From Blattamonas nauphoetae (taxonomy: Eukaryota > Preaxostyla > Oxymonadida), in NCBI GenBank assembly GCA_033064195.1, contig JARBJD010000014.1, positions 248,001-312,000 of the forward strand: DNA of 64,000 nucleotides, in the 5' to 3' direction. The notes beneath the pieces are model-generated. The model saw only the letters and a program-made list of their open reading frames with translations, had not been told where the DNA came from and ran no database searches. Shown piece by piece: positions 10,345 through 22,149 of the stretch; position 1 is the stretch's first letter; every line of letters starts with the position of its first letter. Both the position numbers and the translations under genes were made by a program.

Positions 10345-11350
10345 TCACGGGTCATCTATTTCTGGCTCAGAAGAGTTCATTCCCAAATAATTCATGATTT
10401 CGAAGGAGTACCACCTCACAAAGCGTCCATTCTCTGATGATTTGTTGTGAAACAGTGTTTGTTCGATTCCTTCGTGAAATCCTTCCCGTTCCAGTGTCTG
10501 CAACAATATTCTCCCTCTGTCCGCAGTTTCCGCTCCATCTTCCTTCCATTTGCGGATATTTTCAGCCAGCGACGAGATGATCACCCGATGGGGGAATATG
10601 TTTTCCACTTTTGAGAGAAGTGATTGGAAGACAATTGGGATGCGAGAAGAACAAACGAAATCCAGTGTTGGTTGGTGGTAGGCACTCATATCGAAGATAT
10701 CGATTAGAAATATGGATGCGTTTTGGTATTCATAGTCCCATGACACGAAACGGGGATTGCGACTGATCTGGACGAGAGATGGTTCGAATGGGATCAGCAC
10801 TTCATGCAGCACCAGATTTCGGATTGACTGAGGGTCAATGTCGAGAGTGGTGGAGAAATATAGAACAGTGTCGGTGGAGGAGAGACAGACACATCTGTCA
10901 AAGATTACACAGATATCGTTCATCATACCCTGATTATCGATCACAGAAAGATCTCGCAAGTGAGGTGTTGAGATGATTCCGGGTAGGAGTTTGGAGGAGA
11001 CAAGGGCCAGGCGGTTTGATGGATAACAGTAATTGAGACAGCGACGAATGAATGGCAGAGCTTCTCTGAATATCGATGGATGGGGCGAAGATAAGAGGAT
11101 TGTGATCGAATCCACAAACACTGCAGCGGGGTCTGGGAAGTGTTGTCCAATCGCCTTCAACAAATGATCGATGGTGAGTGAGTTGTGACGTCTCCAGTTG
11201 AACGAAGAAAGCAATGTTGAAGCTGCGATTACAAGTTCAGTATTAAATGGGTATCCATCTCTTAACATGGATGCAAGAGACACGAGGGCTGGAGCGACAG
11301 AATCAACAGTGACTGAATCATCCGGATTCCAGTCAAGGAATGGAGAGTAT
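10345..11350 (-). CDS. Helical-repeat family gene, copy C
   Basis: Open for over 330 codons. The first in-frame ATG is at 11,283, but the conserved family start (EYSPFLDWNPDDSVTVDS) lies upstream of it at 11,285-11,350, so the true start is further 5', probably in a separate exon as in copy B. An AG acceptor (GACCCAG) precedes AATACTC as in the other copies, but I see no clear donor within 41 nt, so the first exon may be lost. Signatures DPAAVFVDSITILLSS, LRDLSVIDNQG, EPSLVQISRNPRF and HQPTLDFVCSSRIPIVFQSL are all present. No function is assigned. Confidence 0.7.
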
Positions 11351-11359
11351 TCTGGGTCA

Positions 11360-12934
11360 ATCAGATGAAAGGGGGGTAGTAAAATGCAGACGATCGGACG
11401 TTTTGTTCATAATTTCACAGATGGTATGTGAGAATCGAAACAAAGGGCAGGATCATCACGTCCATTCCCTCTCTGTTCCCAGTGAATGTCTTTCTCACTG
11501 CTTCTCTGCACTCTTTTCGGATTTGATAAAGTCCACACGCTGCTCCTTGAAGAGTTACTTGACCAGTGCGATACTTCTGACGATCCAATTGTGCGGATCC
11601 ACGTTGACTACACACTTTCGAATTTTTTGAATCAAATCAGAGAATAAAACCGAATCAGAAGTGAGATTCCACGACGCATCTTAATTTCTCTTCTAACGAG
11701 CTCTATAGTGATGAACGGTCGAAACTTTCTTCTGTCATCATTATCTTCGAACATGTGAGGTTTCGGTTTGGTTGAACTGGAAAATAACAGACAGTGAATG
11801 TTTTGACGCTGAAACTGGAGCTAGAAGGACAAACCACCAAAACACGGTGATATCCGACAATTTGATCAGATTGCTGAAATTGACTTCCCAATGTCTCGTG
11901 TGTCATTCAAAATAATCTTATTCGACTTTGTTCTTGTTTTTAGTGATAGAACATCCTGAGTTTATTCTCGCAAAGGATAAGTTCGACTTCAGAAGTCGGT
12001 TCGAAGCAAACACGGGAACTGAATGGTGACTGACTAGTATCAAGTCTGAAAATGTTGATAAAAAAAGGGATCAAACACGATGAAGTTGGATTATTATGTC
12101 TGGTGTCGTCTAATTACGAATAGCCGTGAAGTGTCTATTGGAGTCTGTTTCTCTTGTGCTTGACCCAGAAGAGCATCTGTTGGGAGATGATTCCTGAAAA
12201 CAGCAAAGTTTTGTGTGATTTTTTGATTGACCATGTTCTTTGATTGAGCTTGAACAAAGAAATTGCCAGATTTTGATTGTATTCGTCTGAGGAGAATATT
12301 GTTCGGGAAAATGTTTGAAATGAGCTGCCAACACTAAGAATGTGGTGTTTGATCTAATCATCCTTTCAATTGTTGGAGATCAGGAAAAAACAATGGACTT
12401 CATTTTCTTCTGAACGAAAATACCACGAGAGAGCTGAATTTGTGAGATATCATGATGAAGAGGTCACATACTCGGATATTTAAAAGTGGAATTCGGTCTT
12501 TCTGCGATGGACAAGGTCTCAAAAGTTGACGCCGTCGATTCGAATATTTTGAAATGGGCGAGCGAAATGTCAGGATCAAGGAATGAAATGGCAAAAGAAA
12601 GGGATGAGAAGTGATCTCCTCTTCCTTATAGTGGTCACAACTCAATCTGGTGCGTTTTTGAGGATAGTGCGAAGTCATCGTGGATTCGCACAATTTCATC
12701 AACGTTATCTCGAAAACTGACACTTTTTGCTGGCCATTATCACATCTCAAGTTATCTAATCTTGTCAGAAACTCTTATTCTAAATGGAAACTGTGAAACG
12801 CAATTTCACATAGGACAACCTCAGCACCAACGAACGTAAGTCCCGATTATCCAGAATGGAGATACAGAAGACCTTGAAGAGAATGCAGATGTGATGTTCA
12901 TCTTCTCAAACTCAACTATTTCCCTTCACACATC
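11360..12934. other. No supported gene
   Basis: Short open frames on both strands, none with family-like content or conserved motifs. AT-rich, with runs of TTTCGG and AAATG. I see no repeats shared with the rest of the window. Confidence 0.4.
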
Positions 12935-14101
12935 TTGTTCGACTGCAGTCCGATGAGATCAAGGATTGGAACATTGGACTCGTCATGCGTGACGATTCGT
13001 TCAAGTCAGACCTTATCGAACCTCGAATGTTCGCCATTTGCCATTGGAAGTGGTGGGAAAGGAAGTGAGAACTCGCTCCTGATCATTGGTTGCTCTCACA
13101 TCTCCTCTCACTCACCGTGTCTCCTCCCCTTTGCCTCAGTGTCCGACTCTCTTTCTTCTCCTTCCATTGGACAACCAGCCTCTTCTGCATTGAACTCTGT
13201 TTGTATTTCGGGATCTGGCCTCTCCTTCACCAACACCGACCTCGTTCGTGGAAGTGGTCCACTTTTTGCTTTTGGACAAGTTAAAAGCGAGGATTCTAGC
13301 CTTTCATCGATCTCCACGACACTCTCCGCCAGCTTGCTGCCGAACACCACATCCCCCTCACCCTCGCACCACTCTCCGTCGCGTGGTTGTGGTGGTCGGA
13401 GTCAGCGAGTGTGTGGCTGTTCGGTGAGGAAGAGCTCAAACCATCTTTCGGGGACAGCAATCAACGACATGAACAGCGGTGGGTCATTGCTCTGCCACAA
13501 CACCTCCTTCGCCCAGTGCCACCCTCCGTCCCGCTCTGCTCCCAACCCGGACGACCCCGACACCGACTCCCGTGTCAGCCAGCACTTCACAAAGAACACA
13601 CCCATCATCAGAAACGACAGCACAAACCATGTCTTCATCCTCTGCACTTTCACAGATTTCCCAAACAAAACCTCGATCTACAATTACCGAATCGACATCA
13701 ACTTGCGAATTGACAGGTGCTCCTTCCAGCGTGGTACTGGTCATAGGGAGGGGTGTGTGTACTGGTACATGCAGGACCGGAACCCGAATGAATTCTCGCT
13801 CACCGCGTCGTCTTTCGTTGACCAGAGCACAGACGGGAACGGCGGATCTGTGTTTCTTTGGAAAGTGAACATCATCACAATTGCAGATTGCACTTTCGTG
13901 AATTCGTCCGCCAAGTCGATTGCTGGTGCCGTTTATGTTGATCGCGGAGCCAAAAACGAAGTCCATCTCGCTCGATGCCTGTTCCACAAATGCAGACAAA
14001 CTGGACCACTCGGGGACGAAATAGGTGACTTTTATGAGAGGTGGCTGGTTGGTTCGCGTATGTTGATCGGGGAGAGGATTGAACAAAGTGATGGTGGATA
14101 A
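12935..14101 (+). CDS. Beta-helix surface-protein family gene
   Basis: 388 codons. The product has the look of right-handed parallel beta-helix proteins: short beta-strand repeats rich in Ser, Asn, Thr and Gly, with turns such as NGGSVFLWKVNIITIADCTF, AGAVYVDRGAKNEVHLARCL and DMNSGGSLLCHNTSF. The stretch VCGCSVRKSSNHLSGTAIND is a hallmark of a family that, as I recall it, is very large in Blattamonas-like genomes. Such proteins usually sit at the cell surface or in vacuoles and bind carbohydrate or carry adhesive roles; that is family knowledge, not shown here. No signal peptide is visible at the first ATG, and the 3' end stops shortly after a last repeat, so the gene may be a fragment or have further exons. 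Confidence 0.7.
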   Translation: MFDCSPMRSRIGTLDSSCVTIRSSQTLSNLECSPFAIGSGGKGSENSLLIIGCSHISSHSPCLLPFASVSDSLSSPSIGQPASSALNSVCISGSGLSFTNTDLVRGSGPLFAFGQVKSEDSSLSSISTTLSASLLPNTTSPSPSHHSPSRGCGGRSQRVCGCSVRKSSNHLSGTAINDMNSGGSLLCHNTSFAQCHPPSRSAPNPDDPDTDSRVSQHFTKNTPIIRNDSTNHVFILCTFTDFPNKTSIYNYRIDINLRIDRCSFQRGTGHREGCVYWYMQDRNPNEFSLTASSFVDQSTDGNGGSVFLWKVNIITIADCTFVNSSAKSIAGAVYVDRGAKNEVHLARCLFHKCRQTGPLGDEIGDFYERWLVGSRMLIGERIEQSDGG

Positions 14102-15719
14102 TAAGACATTGCATGGGATGAGGGGGATGCAGAGAGGGATGTGGTGGAGCGATGGAGAGATCAAGAAGTTCGTTTTCATCATTCTCATTTCGCTGATTGT
14201 CTATTAGGAATTATGTCATAAAAAGGAGAAAATCAATTAAGAGAGAGGTAAATAATGACAGAAACACACGGTGTGTGCGTGGAAGCAACCCACCGCCCGA
14301 TCTCGACAGGCGTTTCGATTCTTCTCATTTCCTATCGGTTTCACAAATTGTGAAGTCTTAAAAGGATAACAAAGAATGAAGAGAGAGGAGAACCAATTGG
14401 GAAGCATACGATATGCTCTTTTCAGTTTTCCCTTACCTGATTGTGACGGGCAGTTTTATCAGAGTCAGTTTAATACGGATGTATTGCGAAGTTAGTCTTA
14501 AAAGGAGAAAAGTAAAAGAGATTGAGACAAACAAAGAGAGAAACCCATGATGCGTGTAATTCTGTCATCCACTGTCCGAACTGGACAACTGGTTCGATGA
14601 CATCATCATCTGAGAGGCGTGAATCACCAATAATTGAAATTTTCAGGATCCAGGATTTCAGAGAAATGAGTTGGCTTGTCGGAACAAGAGATTAAAAGAA
14701 TGATACGATTCAACAATCATACGCTCGGCTCAACGTCTGTTTGGTGGAATACAGAATAAGGATGAATCCAATGTTCAATTAGACCTGATCCATCGTGAGA
14801 AATGGGGGAATTTGGCGTGGTATCGGTTTTTTGAGGTTGTATGAAGCCATTTTTGAGCACACAGAATGGTCCAAGAAGAAAGCATTGAACTGAATAAATA
14901 AAACGGAGAAAAAGCACACAGAGCCGGATTAATGGTTCAACACAGTATTGGAAGCAATGACGACAGGTGTTCCAGCTAGGTTCAATCCTGTGTACAATTG
15001 TTGGACAATTTTGGGAAATTGGAAAATGCCGGAAAAAAGACAAACAAAATGCGAACCTTTTCTCCAGCTCCAAATCGTGTCATGTCACAGTACGACCCTT
15101 CCATTCGTCGCGATGTTGGGAGTTCTCTGGGAGAACGACAGACCATCAGCAGTTGATCCCATGTCAGAAAATGTGTTGGACTGTCAGACCTACTGAATTG
15201 ATCGGCTGAATCAGATTTTGTTGGATAGAGCGTGCTGATGACGAGATGGAGAAGGAGTTGGTGGATGGGAGGACTCGACTTTGTGGAAGGAAGTTGCTGT
15301 TGAGAGTGGTCATCAATCGGCCCAAGAACGCGCATGGAATCAACAAAGTTTCCAAATTATCAAAATTGTCCAACAACTGTATGAAATGAATCCCTGAACA
15401 GAAATGAATCCATTTTCGACAATAATCACGAAACTCAAAGCAGTCTTGTATGCCTTTTTCTCTCTTTTCTTGATCACTGACGTAGATTACCTCGTTCACA
15501 AACAGTCACGAATGATACTGACGGAGTTGGACATGAAAACATTGATACACATCCCCCTCCTCTGGATCCGAGTTTTGAAGAAAACAAAACACAACCAGCT
15601 GACTTCGAACAGCCAATTCGTATAAACTTGTCATTCTTTCCCTCCCGACAATCGTCTCAAATCTCACCTCAATTCTCTTCTTACTCTGTGTCTCAGTCAA
15701 ATCCCCGTCGGAGAAGTTC
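14102..15719. other. No supported gene; three spaced A-rich repeats
   Basis: Near-repeats of TTAAAAGGAGAA followed by a GA-rich tract occur at about 14,217, 14,359 and 14,499, spaced about 140 bp apart. They are probably a decayed tandem repeat. Open frames on either strand up to 118 codons have no recognisable content. Confidence 0.35.
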
Positions 15720-16397
15720 ATGAATTCGCATGAACTAGAGATGGAGACAAGCACACCTGAGAAGGCCCTCCATTTTGCGATCGAGGTTGGACTGCTGCCG
15801 AAGTCTGTGATCTGCCCGAGTTGCGGCAAAACTATAACAAATCATACCTCACCCAACGCAACAACAACCACAAGACGCTTTGAATGCGCCAACGGGCATC
15901 CCCGTGTGGCGATCGCAATGTTTGATCAAACCATACTAAAAGGATCAAAACTCCAACTGGCTCAAATTATCAAAATTTTGCACTGCTTTTGGCTAGGTAA
16001 CTCGATAAAAGTCTCTCAAGCTGAAACAAAGTGTTCTAAAGCTACAGTCTCTGAATGGTACAAGAAAGCAAGAACAGTCTGTCTCTTGCACTCAATCAAC
16101 AACACGGTCAAGATTGGAGGTCCGGGCATCGTCGTGGAAGTGGATGAAATGCTCATGATCAAATCAAAGAGTTTCCGAGGGAAAGAATACACAGGATACT
16201 GGATGATTGGAGGTGTTGTCAAGAATCAGCCGGATCAATTCTTCTTCGAGATGGTCGATTCCAGAACACAATCGTCAACGAGGGATGTGATCATGCGTCA
16301 CATAGAACCAGGATCAATCATTCACACTGATGGATGGAGTGGATACGATTGGATCGGCACTGACAAAAACGAACCACTTCCAATCATCCAATTCTGA
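15720..16397 (+). pseudogene. Merlin (IS1595/ISXO2-like) transposase, C-terminally truncated
   Basis: Starts with a four-cysteine/histidine zinc ribbon (CPSCGKTI ... RRFECANGH), then a helix-turn-helix region (SQAETKCSKATVSEWYKKAR), then the DDE core: first Asp in VEVDEML, the typical YTGYWMIGGVV and DSRTQSSTRDVIMRHIEPGS, and second Asp in IIHTDGWSGY. It ends after NEPLPIIQF, before the NH..F and final Glu expected in the family, so the catalytic triad is incomplete. Merlin elements cut and paste DNA with 8-9 bp duplications. I could not find terminal repeats around it. The OTU-domain gene follows 45 bases later on the same strand. Confidence 0.8.
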
Positions 16398-16441
16398 CTT
16401 CTCTGTGTCAAAAAGGAGAAACAGAACTGGCATTTCCACGA

Positions 16442-16945
16442 TTGGAGGATCCTCCAATTCGCACTGACAAGAACACTCGAACCACAATCGATTCCGATTT
16501 TCATATCCTGAAGGAGAGGTTCCCCGACAACCAGATCTGGGACGTGCAACGAGATGGGAACTGTTGGATCTGGGCCATTCTTGTGCAGCTCGTCAAGAAT
16601 GGTGGTTCGGAGTTTTCCCCAAAGTCCAGAGATGACTATCTCGCCTGCATGCTCCAGATTCGAGGAAGGACAGCAGAAACTCTCATCGAGCATAAAGGCC
16701 AATTCGAAGACTCATTAGCGGATCTGGGAGGGGAAACTGAATGGGACGACTTTGTCGAGCGGACCAGAACAAGTGGAAAAGATGGTGGGCAAATTGAATT
16801 GGAAGCATTAGCCATGACCCTCGATTTGACTATCACGGTCGAAAATGCCAGAAACAGGCAGAGAATCATTATCGGGAACGGCGAAATCGACGTTCATGTT
16901 GGGTATTTGTGTTGGATGCATTACGTGGCCATCCTTGAAAATTAA
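16442..16945 (+). CDS. OTU-type cysteine protease domain protein
   Basis: 167 codons. The catalytic signature DGNCWIWAI (Asp and Cys), the middle block GGQIELEALAMTLDLTI, and HYVAIL with the catalytic His at the end are all in the order and spacing of OTU deubiquitinases. All three expected residues are present and the domain looks complete for a minimal OTU (about 140 residues). OTU enzymes remove ubiquitin; OTU domains also occur as passengers in transposons and large viruses. It sits directly after the Merlin transposase, so it may be an accessory gene of that element or a domestic gene that the element landed beside. The start at 16,442 is the first ATG; an upstream exon is possible. Confidence 0.75.
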   Translation: MEDPPIRTDKNTRTTIDSDFHILKERFPDNQIWDVQRDGNCWIWAILVQLVKNGGSEFSPKSRDDYLACMLQIRGRTAETLIEHKGQFEDSLADLGGETEWDDFVERTRTSGKDGGQIELEALAMTLDLTITVENARNRQRIIIGNGEIDVHVGYLCWMHYVAILEN

Positions 16946-17011
16946 ACTATCACCTCACCAGTAACATTATCTTCTGTATTTTCGGAAACAATCCAAAATA
17001 TTACGTGGATT

Positions 17012-18740
17012 CAGTTGAGAGGTGCAGTTCGACTAGTTCTGAATTGCATTCAAATGTTTCTGAAATATTTGATAATTATTCAGAAATGAACATAATTGTT
17101 CAGAGACGAACATGAATTTTCCATAAATGAACAGTGATTTGTCTGAAAAGAATGATCTTAAAAGTTGTCCAGAAGCAGTTTAGAAACCATATTCAGTCGT
17201 CTGAAAAATGAAAAACGGTTAATCGGACTCTTAAATTGTGTCCAAAACACGTAATCATTACCAATTGTGACATCAGATGATAAACGGAGAAGAATCTTAT
17301 GGAAAATCATCGCGAAGTTTCATGGAACGCTCCATTTCTTCCATCGATGATGAATCTGAGACTGACGAGTCTCAAAACTCACCCATCACCGAAATACGAA
17401 CACAATACCAATCTCCAGGGTTCATTCATTGATCTCACAGATCTCACGCTTTTTGGATCTCACCATATTTCTACAACATAGAAAACTTCCATTTTTGCTC
17501 CACATCACAATTTTCATAAAAGAGCAAATGAGGATTGTTTTGTAATAGTTTATAAATCAGTGATGAGAAAATGGACACAAATGATTCTCGCTCACAACTC
17601 ACCACAGAAACGTAGATGAACAAGGATTCGACATTCTGATGATCGGTCGGGTGAATAAAGTGCTATGCGAAGCGAAAAAAAGGCGGAATAGGTGGTTGAT
17701 GCTTGATACATTTGATTTGAAGATAATCGATCTGAACGGCATTGTGTGCTTCGATCGTCATTGATGTCTTGAATGATGGAGATAGCACACAAGAATAAAG
17801 AGTCTCCAACTATTTGTGTTATCTATGTCGATACCACCCAAAAATAGTGAAGAATAATGGTGGATAATCTTCAGGGATGGTTGTCGAAGTGAGGACGGAT
17901 CTGTGGGTGTTGCGAGAACGCTAATGTCGATGTACGATTCTGGTGTGATGTATGAAGTCCATAATTTGTCTGATTGTCTGCTTTATCTCTAGGATGAGAC
18001 GTCCAAGGAAAATGAGAGCGCTGACGGAAGCGGAGAATGTCAGGGAGGATCACGCGCGAATATGGGATATGAGCAGTCTCTGATTCAGAAAAACGCTAGA
18101 AGGAAGAATTTGAAGGAAATGCATGGCCAAAAGGAATGTTGAAGATCGATTGTGTGAATCTCACGTGAATGGAGGCGAATCTCGAGGATCATTTCTTTTG
18201 TCTTTCATTACAATCACAGACATCATTTTTGGCTTTGATCTGTCCACAGATTTCTTCATTTGTCAGATGGAATTGGTTAATTGCGTTTAAAATCGAAGAG
18301 ATCACAAGAAAAGAAATTCAGGAATTCGGACTAGAGAAGAGGCAAAATAATGAAAGATGAATACCGAGGTGAAATGAACTGATTCCAACTCTCCAGACTC
18401 TTCTTGTGACACAATCTGGGAGTTGTGATGAAGAGACGATAGCTAGGAAACATGACTTCATGTTTGCATGTCACCTGTTCAACTCGTGAATAGGAGGAGC
18501 CACTTCACATTACATTCATTTTCGTCCCTATTCTCATTTTATCTCAGAATTCAATCAAAAAAACAAGAATTGGACAATATTAAGACAAGGGAGATGGGAG
18601 CAATTTATCAACATTTTTTGGCCCATTTCTGAATAATTCTACTTAATTTCTGAACAATCTTGCTCAAATCTGAGCAATGTCGTTCCTTTCTGAATTTAAT
18701 TCACTTAATTTAAGAACTCATCGAGCTGTATCAGGTGTGG
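17012..18740. mobile_element. Probable non-autonomous element with decayed inverted ends
   Basis: The left segment 17,012-17,160 and the right segment 18,610-18,740 are inverted, diverged copies. Each begins with a CAGYTCGA-AGTTCT-like tip and is followed by repeated TTCAGAAATGAACA motifs. The left segment also matches 45,340-45,515 more closely. No transposase lies between, and the interior frames are not recognisable. Target duplications were not found. Confidence 0.4.
17416..17475 (+). repeat. L-type transposon end related to T
   Basis: Begins CAGGGTTCATTC and then shows the triple GATCTCA arrangement around a T run that marks the L end of the T elements (compare 59,877-59,930). A matching end in the opposite direction lies at 50,990-51,049. 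I could not find the partner end of this copy. Confidence 0.45.
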
Positions 18741-18750
18741 ATTCAGTCGA

Positions 18751-18862
18751 CCCATACATACTAATCCGTCCCATATATATTGAACACCTTCCCATACATA
18801 CTGAACTCCCCATATATACTGAACACCTTCCCATACATACTGACCCTTCCCATATATTCTGA
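18751..18862. repeat. Minisatellite of CCCATAYATACTGA units
   Basis: About six alternating units of 15-18 bp (CCCATATATACTGAACAC and CCCATACATACTGAACT). On the minus strand it could be read as SMYGKVFSIYGEF repeats, but this is likely fortuitous. Confidence 0.8.
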
Positions 18863-18936
18863 ACTCATGCCAGAATACCTTGTCACTCTAAAGGTGGAGA
18901 TGGATGTTTGATGTTGAGCGTGTCTCGTTGCCACTG

Positions 18937-19473
18937 TCACCAGATTAGTATGCACATAGTTCGGTTTTCGAATTGACATTTTGCTGTCCACCATGAGGGT
19001 ATCTGCTGACGACGACAGGAGTGGATATCTTGTAGGGGCGTGAGCAATCTGTTTGCTGTTGATTCGAACGTGACTGTTTCAAGAAGTATGTGAGAAAAAT
19101 TGGTGAAAGACATATTGTGGCCGTTCTGGTTGGCTTCGACCGTGGCTTTTGATGTCTGGATTCTTCCGCATTGCGTGGAGAAGTGGAAATGCGAATTAGC
19201 AGTCATGGACATGCATAAACGGTCTATAGCAGTCGAAAAGTATTCTTCATTCAGAGCAGGGAGGATTGAGACAACAATCGAATCAAACTGGAGAGACAAG
19301 AGACTGTCGGCCGTTTCAGTATGATTTCCGAATGAAAGTGGAGATGACTGCATTCGAATTTTAGAGCAAGTTCCGACGAGAATAGAATGAGAAGCTGTGT
19401 GTAGCATTGTTTCTTTGAGTGGAATTGGACACGGCGAGGTTTGACCATCCCAATTTACCATCAGAATGAACAT
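18937..19473 (-). CDS. Possible beta-helix family fragment
   Basis: 178 open codons with alternating hydrophobic, Ser, Thr and Asn residues (SLLSLQFDSIVVSILPALN, NMSFTNFSHILLETVTFES). The strand-like pattern with S-F-T-N and T-V-T-F steps resembles the beta-helix family seen at 12,935, but the diagnostic Gly-Gly turns are missing. No other family fits. It ends next to the minisatellite. Confidence 0.3.
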   Translation of the reverse strand: MFILMVNWDGQTSPCPIPLKETMLHTASHSILVGTCSKIRMQSSPLSFGNHTETADSLLSLQFDSIVVSILPALNEEYFSTAIDRLCMSMTANSHFHFSTQCGRIQTSKATVEANQNGHNMSFTNFSHILLETVTFESTANRLLTPLQDIHSCRRQQIPSWWTAKCQFENRTMCILIW

Positions 19474-19715
19474 TTGACTCAGATCCTCGACCTCAATTTT
19501 CCGAAACCATCCAGTTATGTTGTTAGAACGCAGATATTTGTCATTTCCTTATGTTTCATGCAATATTGGCATCGGATGGATTTTTGACGAGAATGTGATC
19601 TGACCCATATTTCGAAAACTATCGGTCACTGACGGTCAGTACTTTTTGGTAAAAAGTGACCGGTCACCCCCGGTCAGGCCAGTATACGTACCATGGGTCG
19701 GCATGTCCTCCCCCG

Positions 19716-19747
19716 AAAACCCGTGTCCTACGATAGGACACGGGTTT
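19716..19747. repeat. Perfect hairpin just inside the element's left end
   Basis: AAAACCCGTGTCCTA followed by a short loop and its exact complement. AGGACACG also recurs near the right end (23,148-23,163), so it is probably a subterminal binding site for the transposase. Confidence 0.7.
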
Positions 19748-20095
19748 TTGGCGCTTAATTGGGCGATGAGAGAGTTTTGTTTGAAAAGGCCTGAAGATGA
19801 TGCAATATGAGGTGATTTACGGTTTTTACACCTCAGAGTGCGTTTTTACGTTCATTTGTGATCAATCAGAAGGTAAAAATGTTAATCGTGTTCGATCCGG
19901 GTTGTGAAAATTATGAAGGTTCGATCAAGTCTGGGAAGAAATGAACACGCAAAAATGGACCACAAAGAACACAAATATGAGAAATGGGAATGAAATAGTC
20001 GTAGTTTCGAGGGGGTGAGGAACACAGAGCAATCAAAACACAATAAATGAAGCAGCAAGGTCGGAACGTGACTGGGGAGCGTGATGACGGAGACA

Positions 20096-21375
20096 TCATG
20101 CGAATAAGAGACTAAATTGTGACATTCCAAGTTTCTCTTCTGTAACCATGTGCATATCATGCTTCTCGTGGGGTTGCTGTTGGACGCGTCGAGGGAGGAG
20201 TTCGGACGGACAAGTTTGATGATCGGGATGCGTGTGGAGCAGATGACTTGGTGGGCACACTGGACAGTCGCTGGAGGTTGTCGATTCTGGTGAGTTTGCT
20301 GTCGATGTGGCTGGGCTCTGTGGACGGAGCAGGCTGAATGAGGAGCGGACTGTCAATTGTGTCCGAGAGGAGCGTGGAGCAGCAGTATGCATCAATCTCC
20401 TCCTCCACCAACGATGTATCTGCATGAGGCTCCACCCACATCGGGAATAGTGTGTGCAAACGCGCTGGGTGAAGATGGCATCATCGCCAAATGCGATGGA
20501 AACCGGGTTGTCGTTGTTCGGCTCCGATCCCGGCGAGAGCAGGACTTGTGCTGGCGAGCTCGCCGCGAGAGGCGAATGAGTGTTGACTGCATGTGACTCT
20601 TTGGAGAGCGTCGCAATTGACCGTCCTGTCGACCCCGTCTTTGATCTCGCGCGGGTGTACGTTGATGATGGAACGCTGGTATTTGACAACAGAACGTGAA
20701 GAGATGATGCGGTAGGTGAGGCTGAACTGTTTCTTGATGGACTGGGTGAGAGGGACTTACAGCAGACGCTGGATCAGGCTGTGTCTCTCGCAACTGCATT
20801 TTTGTTGATCCAACACAGCATCGCATGTTTGACATGAACGGATGTGTGGCGAGTTGAGGAACGAGAGTCCGGTCAGCATCATCGAAGTGTGGGAGTGGAG
20901 AGGGTTGCCGGCGACTGGCTCGGGCGGAGTGAACGCTTGCTGAACCAAAACTGGGAGATGGTATTGACAATGAGCTGGATGCGAGTGATGCACGGCCATT
21001 TCAGTTTGGATTCGAATACAACGTCGATGTCGACGTGGAGAGGGACAGAGACACTGGGAAGGAGCCTGTCGCACACAGCACGAGTTCTGGGTTGGCAGAC
21101 TGGGCAACGTCGAAGAGTTGGGCGAGTAGATCCGTTCGGAGCAGGCATTCAGCCTTGGCGAGCGTAGAGTGTGACAGAAACGGCAGTGGCTCGCAAGAAA
21201 GAAGCTCGATTGGAATCGAGAGGAATGGAAAGGTGGATAATAGCGGCAGAAGACTCTCAATCGTGAAGCAGCGGAGAGCGCCGTCTTCTGAGAAAATTGT
21301 GGCCATATTCGACCTCAGAATGAACAGAACGCTCTTTTTGTCCATCCACAACCTAGGAACGTCGATATCGTCCAT
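20096..21375 (-). pseudogene. Captured gene in the 19,688 element, unrecognised
   Basis: Starts at ATG 21,375 with a convincing globular stretch (MDDIDVPRLWMDKKSVLFIL, then LSIPIELLSCEPLPFLSHST). It then passes through several frames: one with RSCQTCDAVLDQQKCSC, a possible zinc-binding knot, near 20,830; one Ser/Pro-rich with VSIAFGDDAIFTQRV near 20,480; and a last one with VEEEIDAYCCSTLLSDTID ending TPREA at 20,157. The frame changes suggest indels or introns. I do not recognise the protein. The GC content is visibly higher than in the surrounding transposon debris, as expected for a captured host gene. Confidence 0.45.
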
Positions 21376-22149
21376 TTTTTCGAGATTTGTCTAAAAATAA
21401 TGAATTTTAGGCGAGTTGCGACTTGCGAGAATGTGTGGAGGAAATTGCGAGAAAGAAGTAACAATTGCGAAAGACAGACTTGGACGGAAGTCAAAAGAGT
21501 CTCCGTCTTCTGATTGTTGTTGAGTTCGAAGCGGAGACCATATGTATTTGACTTTGGAGTGAGTTTCTTTCTTTGGATCTGAGATTCGTCCTTTAGTGTT
21601 GAAGAGGAAACGGTTGCGTTAAATTGGGGGGAAAGAGGGAGTGGATATCGACTTTGGTGGGGTGATGATATCCGACGAGTTGTTCCCTTCGTTTTTGAGT
21701 TTCTTTTCTGACGGGACAGCAAATGTCCGATGGAGAAAGGTGAAACTTCCTCACAAATGCACTGGATGTTGGTGACGATTGTTAAGCGAGCGGTGATGTG
21801 ACTTGTTTCTTCTTTAGTGTTGAGATGACTTTCGGCGAGGGCGTTGATCTTGCGGATGATGCAGGGAACGAATGGCTGCTGTGATTGTGAGCAGAAGGTG
21901 AAGCCGTTGTGACTATGATAAGTGGAGAGACATTCGCTGAAGATTCAGGTGAACCGCGAGGTTGAAACAGAATGGTCGGTTCGGTGAGTAAACAATGCTT
22001 GAAAACAACTGGGCTGGCGACGGAGATTGGCGTTACGGGAACAAAACATCATTGTTGAACGGTTCGATGATTGGTGGGCGTTTTTGGTTAAATCCAGTCC
22101 GATCAAAAGGATGATGTGGTGTGTTTATCTTTTCACTGAATCCCTTGGG

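Larger units (their letters stand above)
1..11350 (-). repeat. Tandem triplication of helical gene + spacer + LRR gene
   Basis: Three units in the same order and orientation: copy C (9,423-11,350), copy B (6,032-9,150) and copy A (1-1,590, cut by the edge). The roughly 200-bp spacer between the two genes is also conserved in all three (290-526, 7,885-8,083, 10,100-10,344), which shows that the whole block was duplicated rather than each gene separately. Only copy B of the helical gene and copy C of the LRR gene look undamaged. Confidence 0.85.

Noticed and set aside
18751-18862. CRISPR-like array
   Set aside because: Units are short, contiguous and without unique spacers; it is a minisatellite in a eukaryote.
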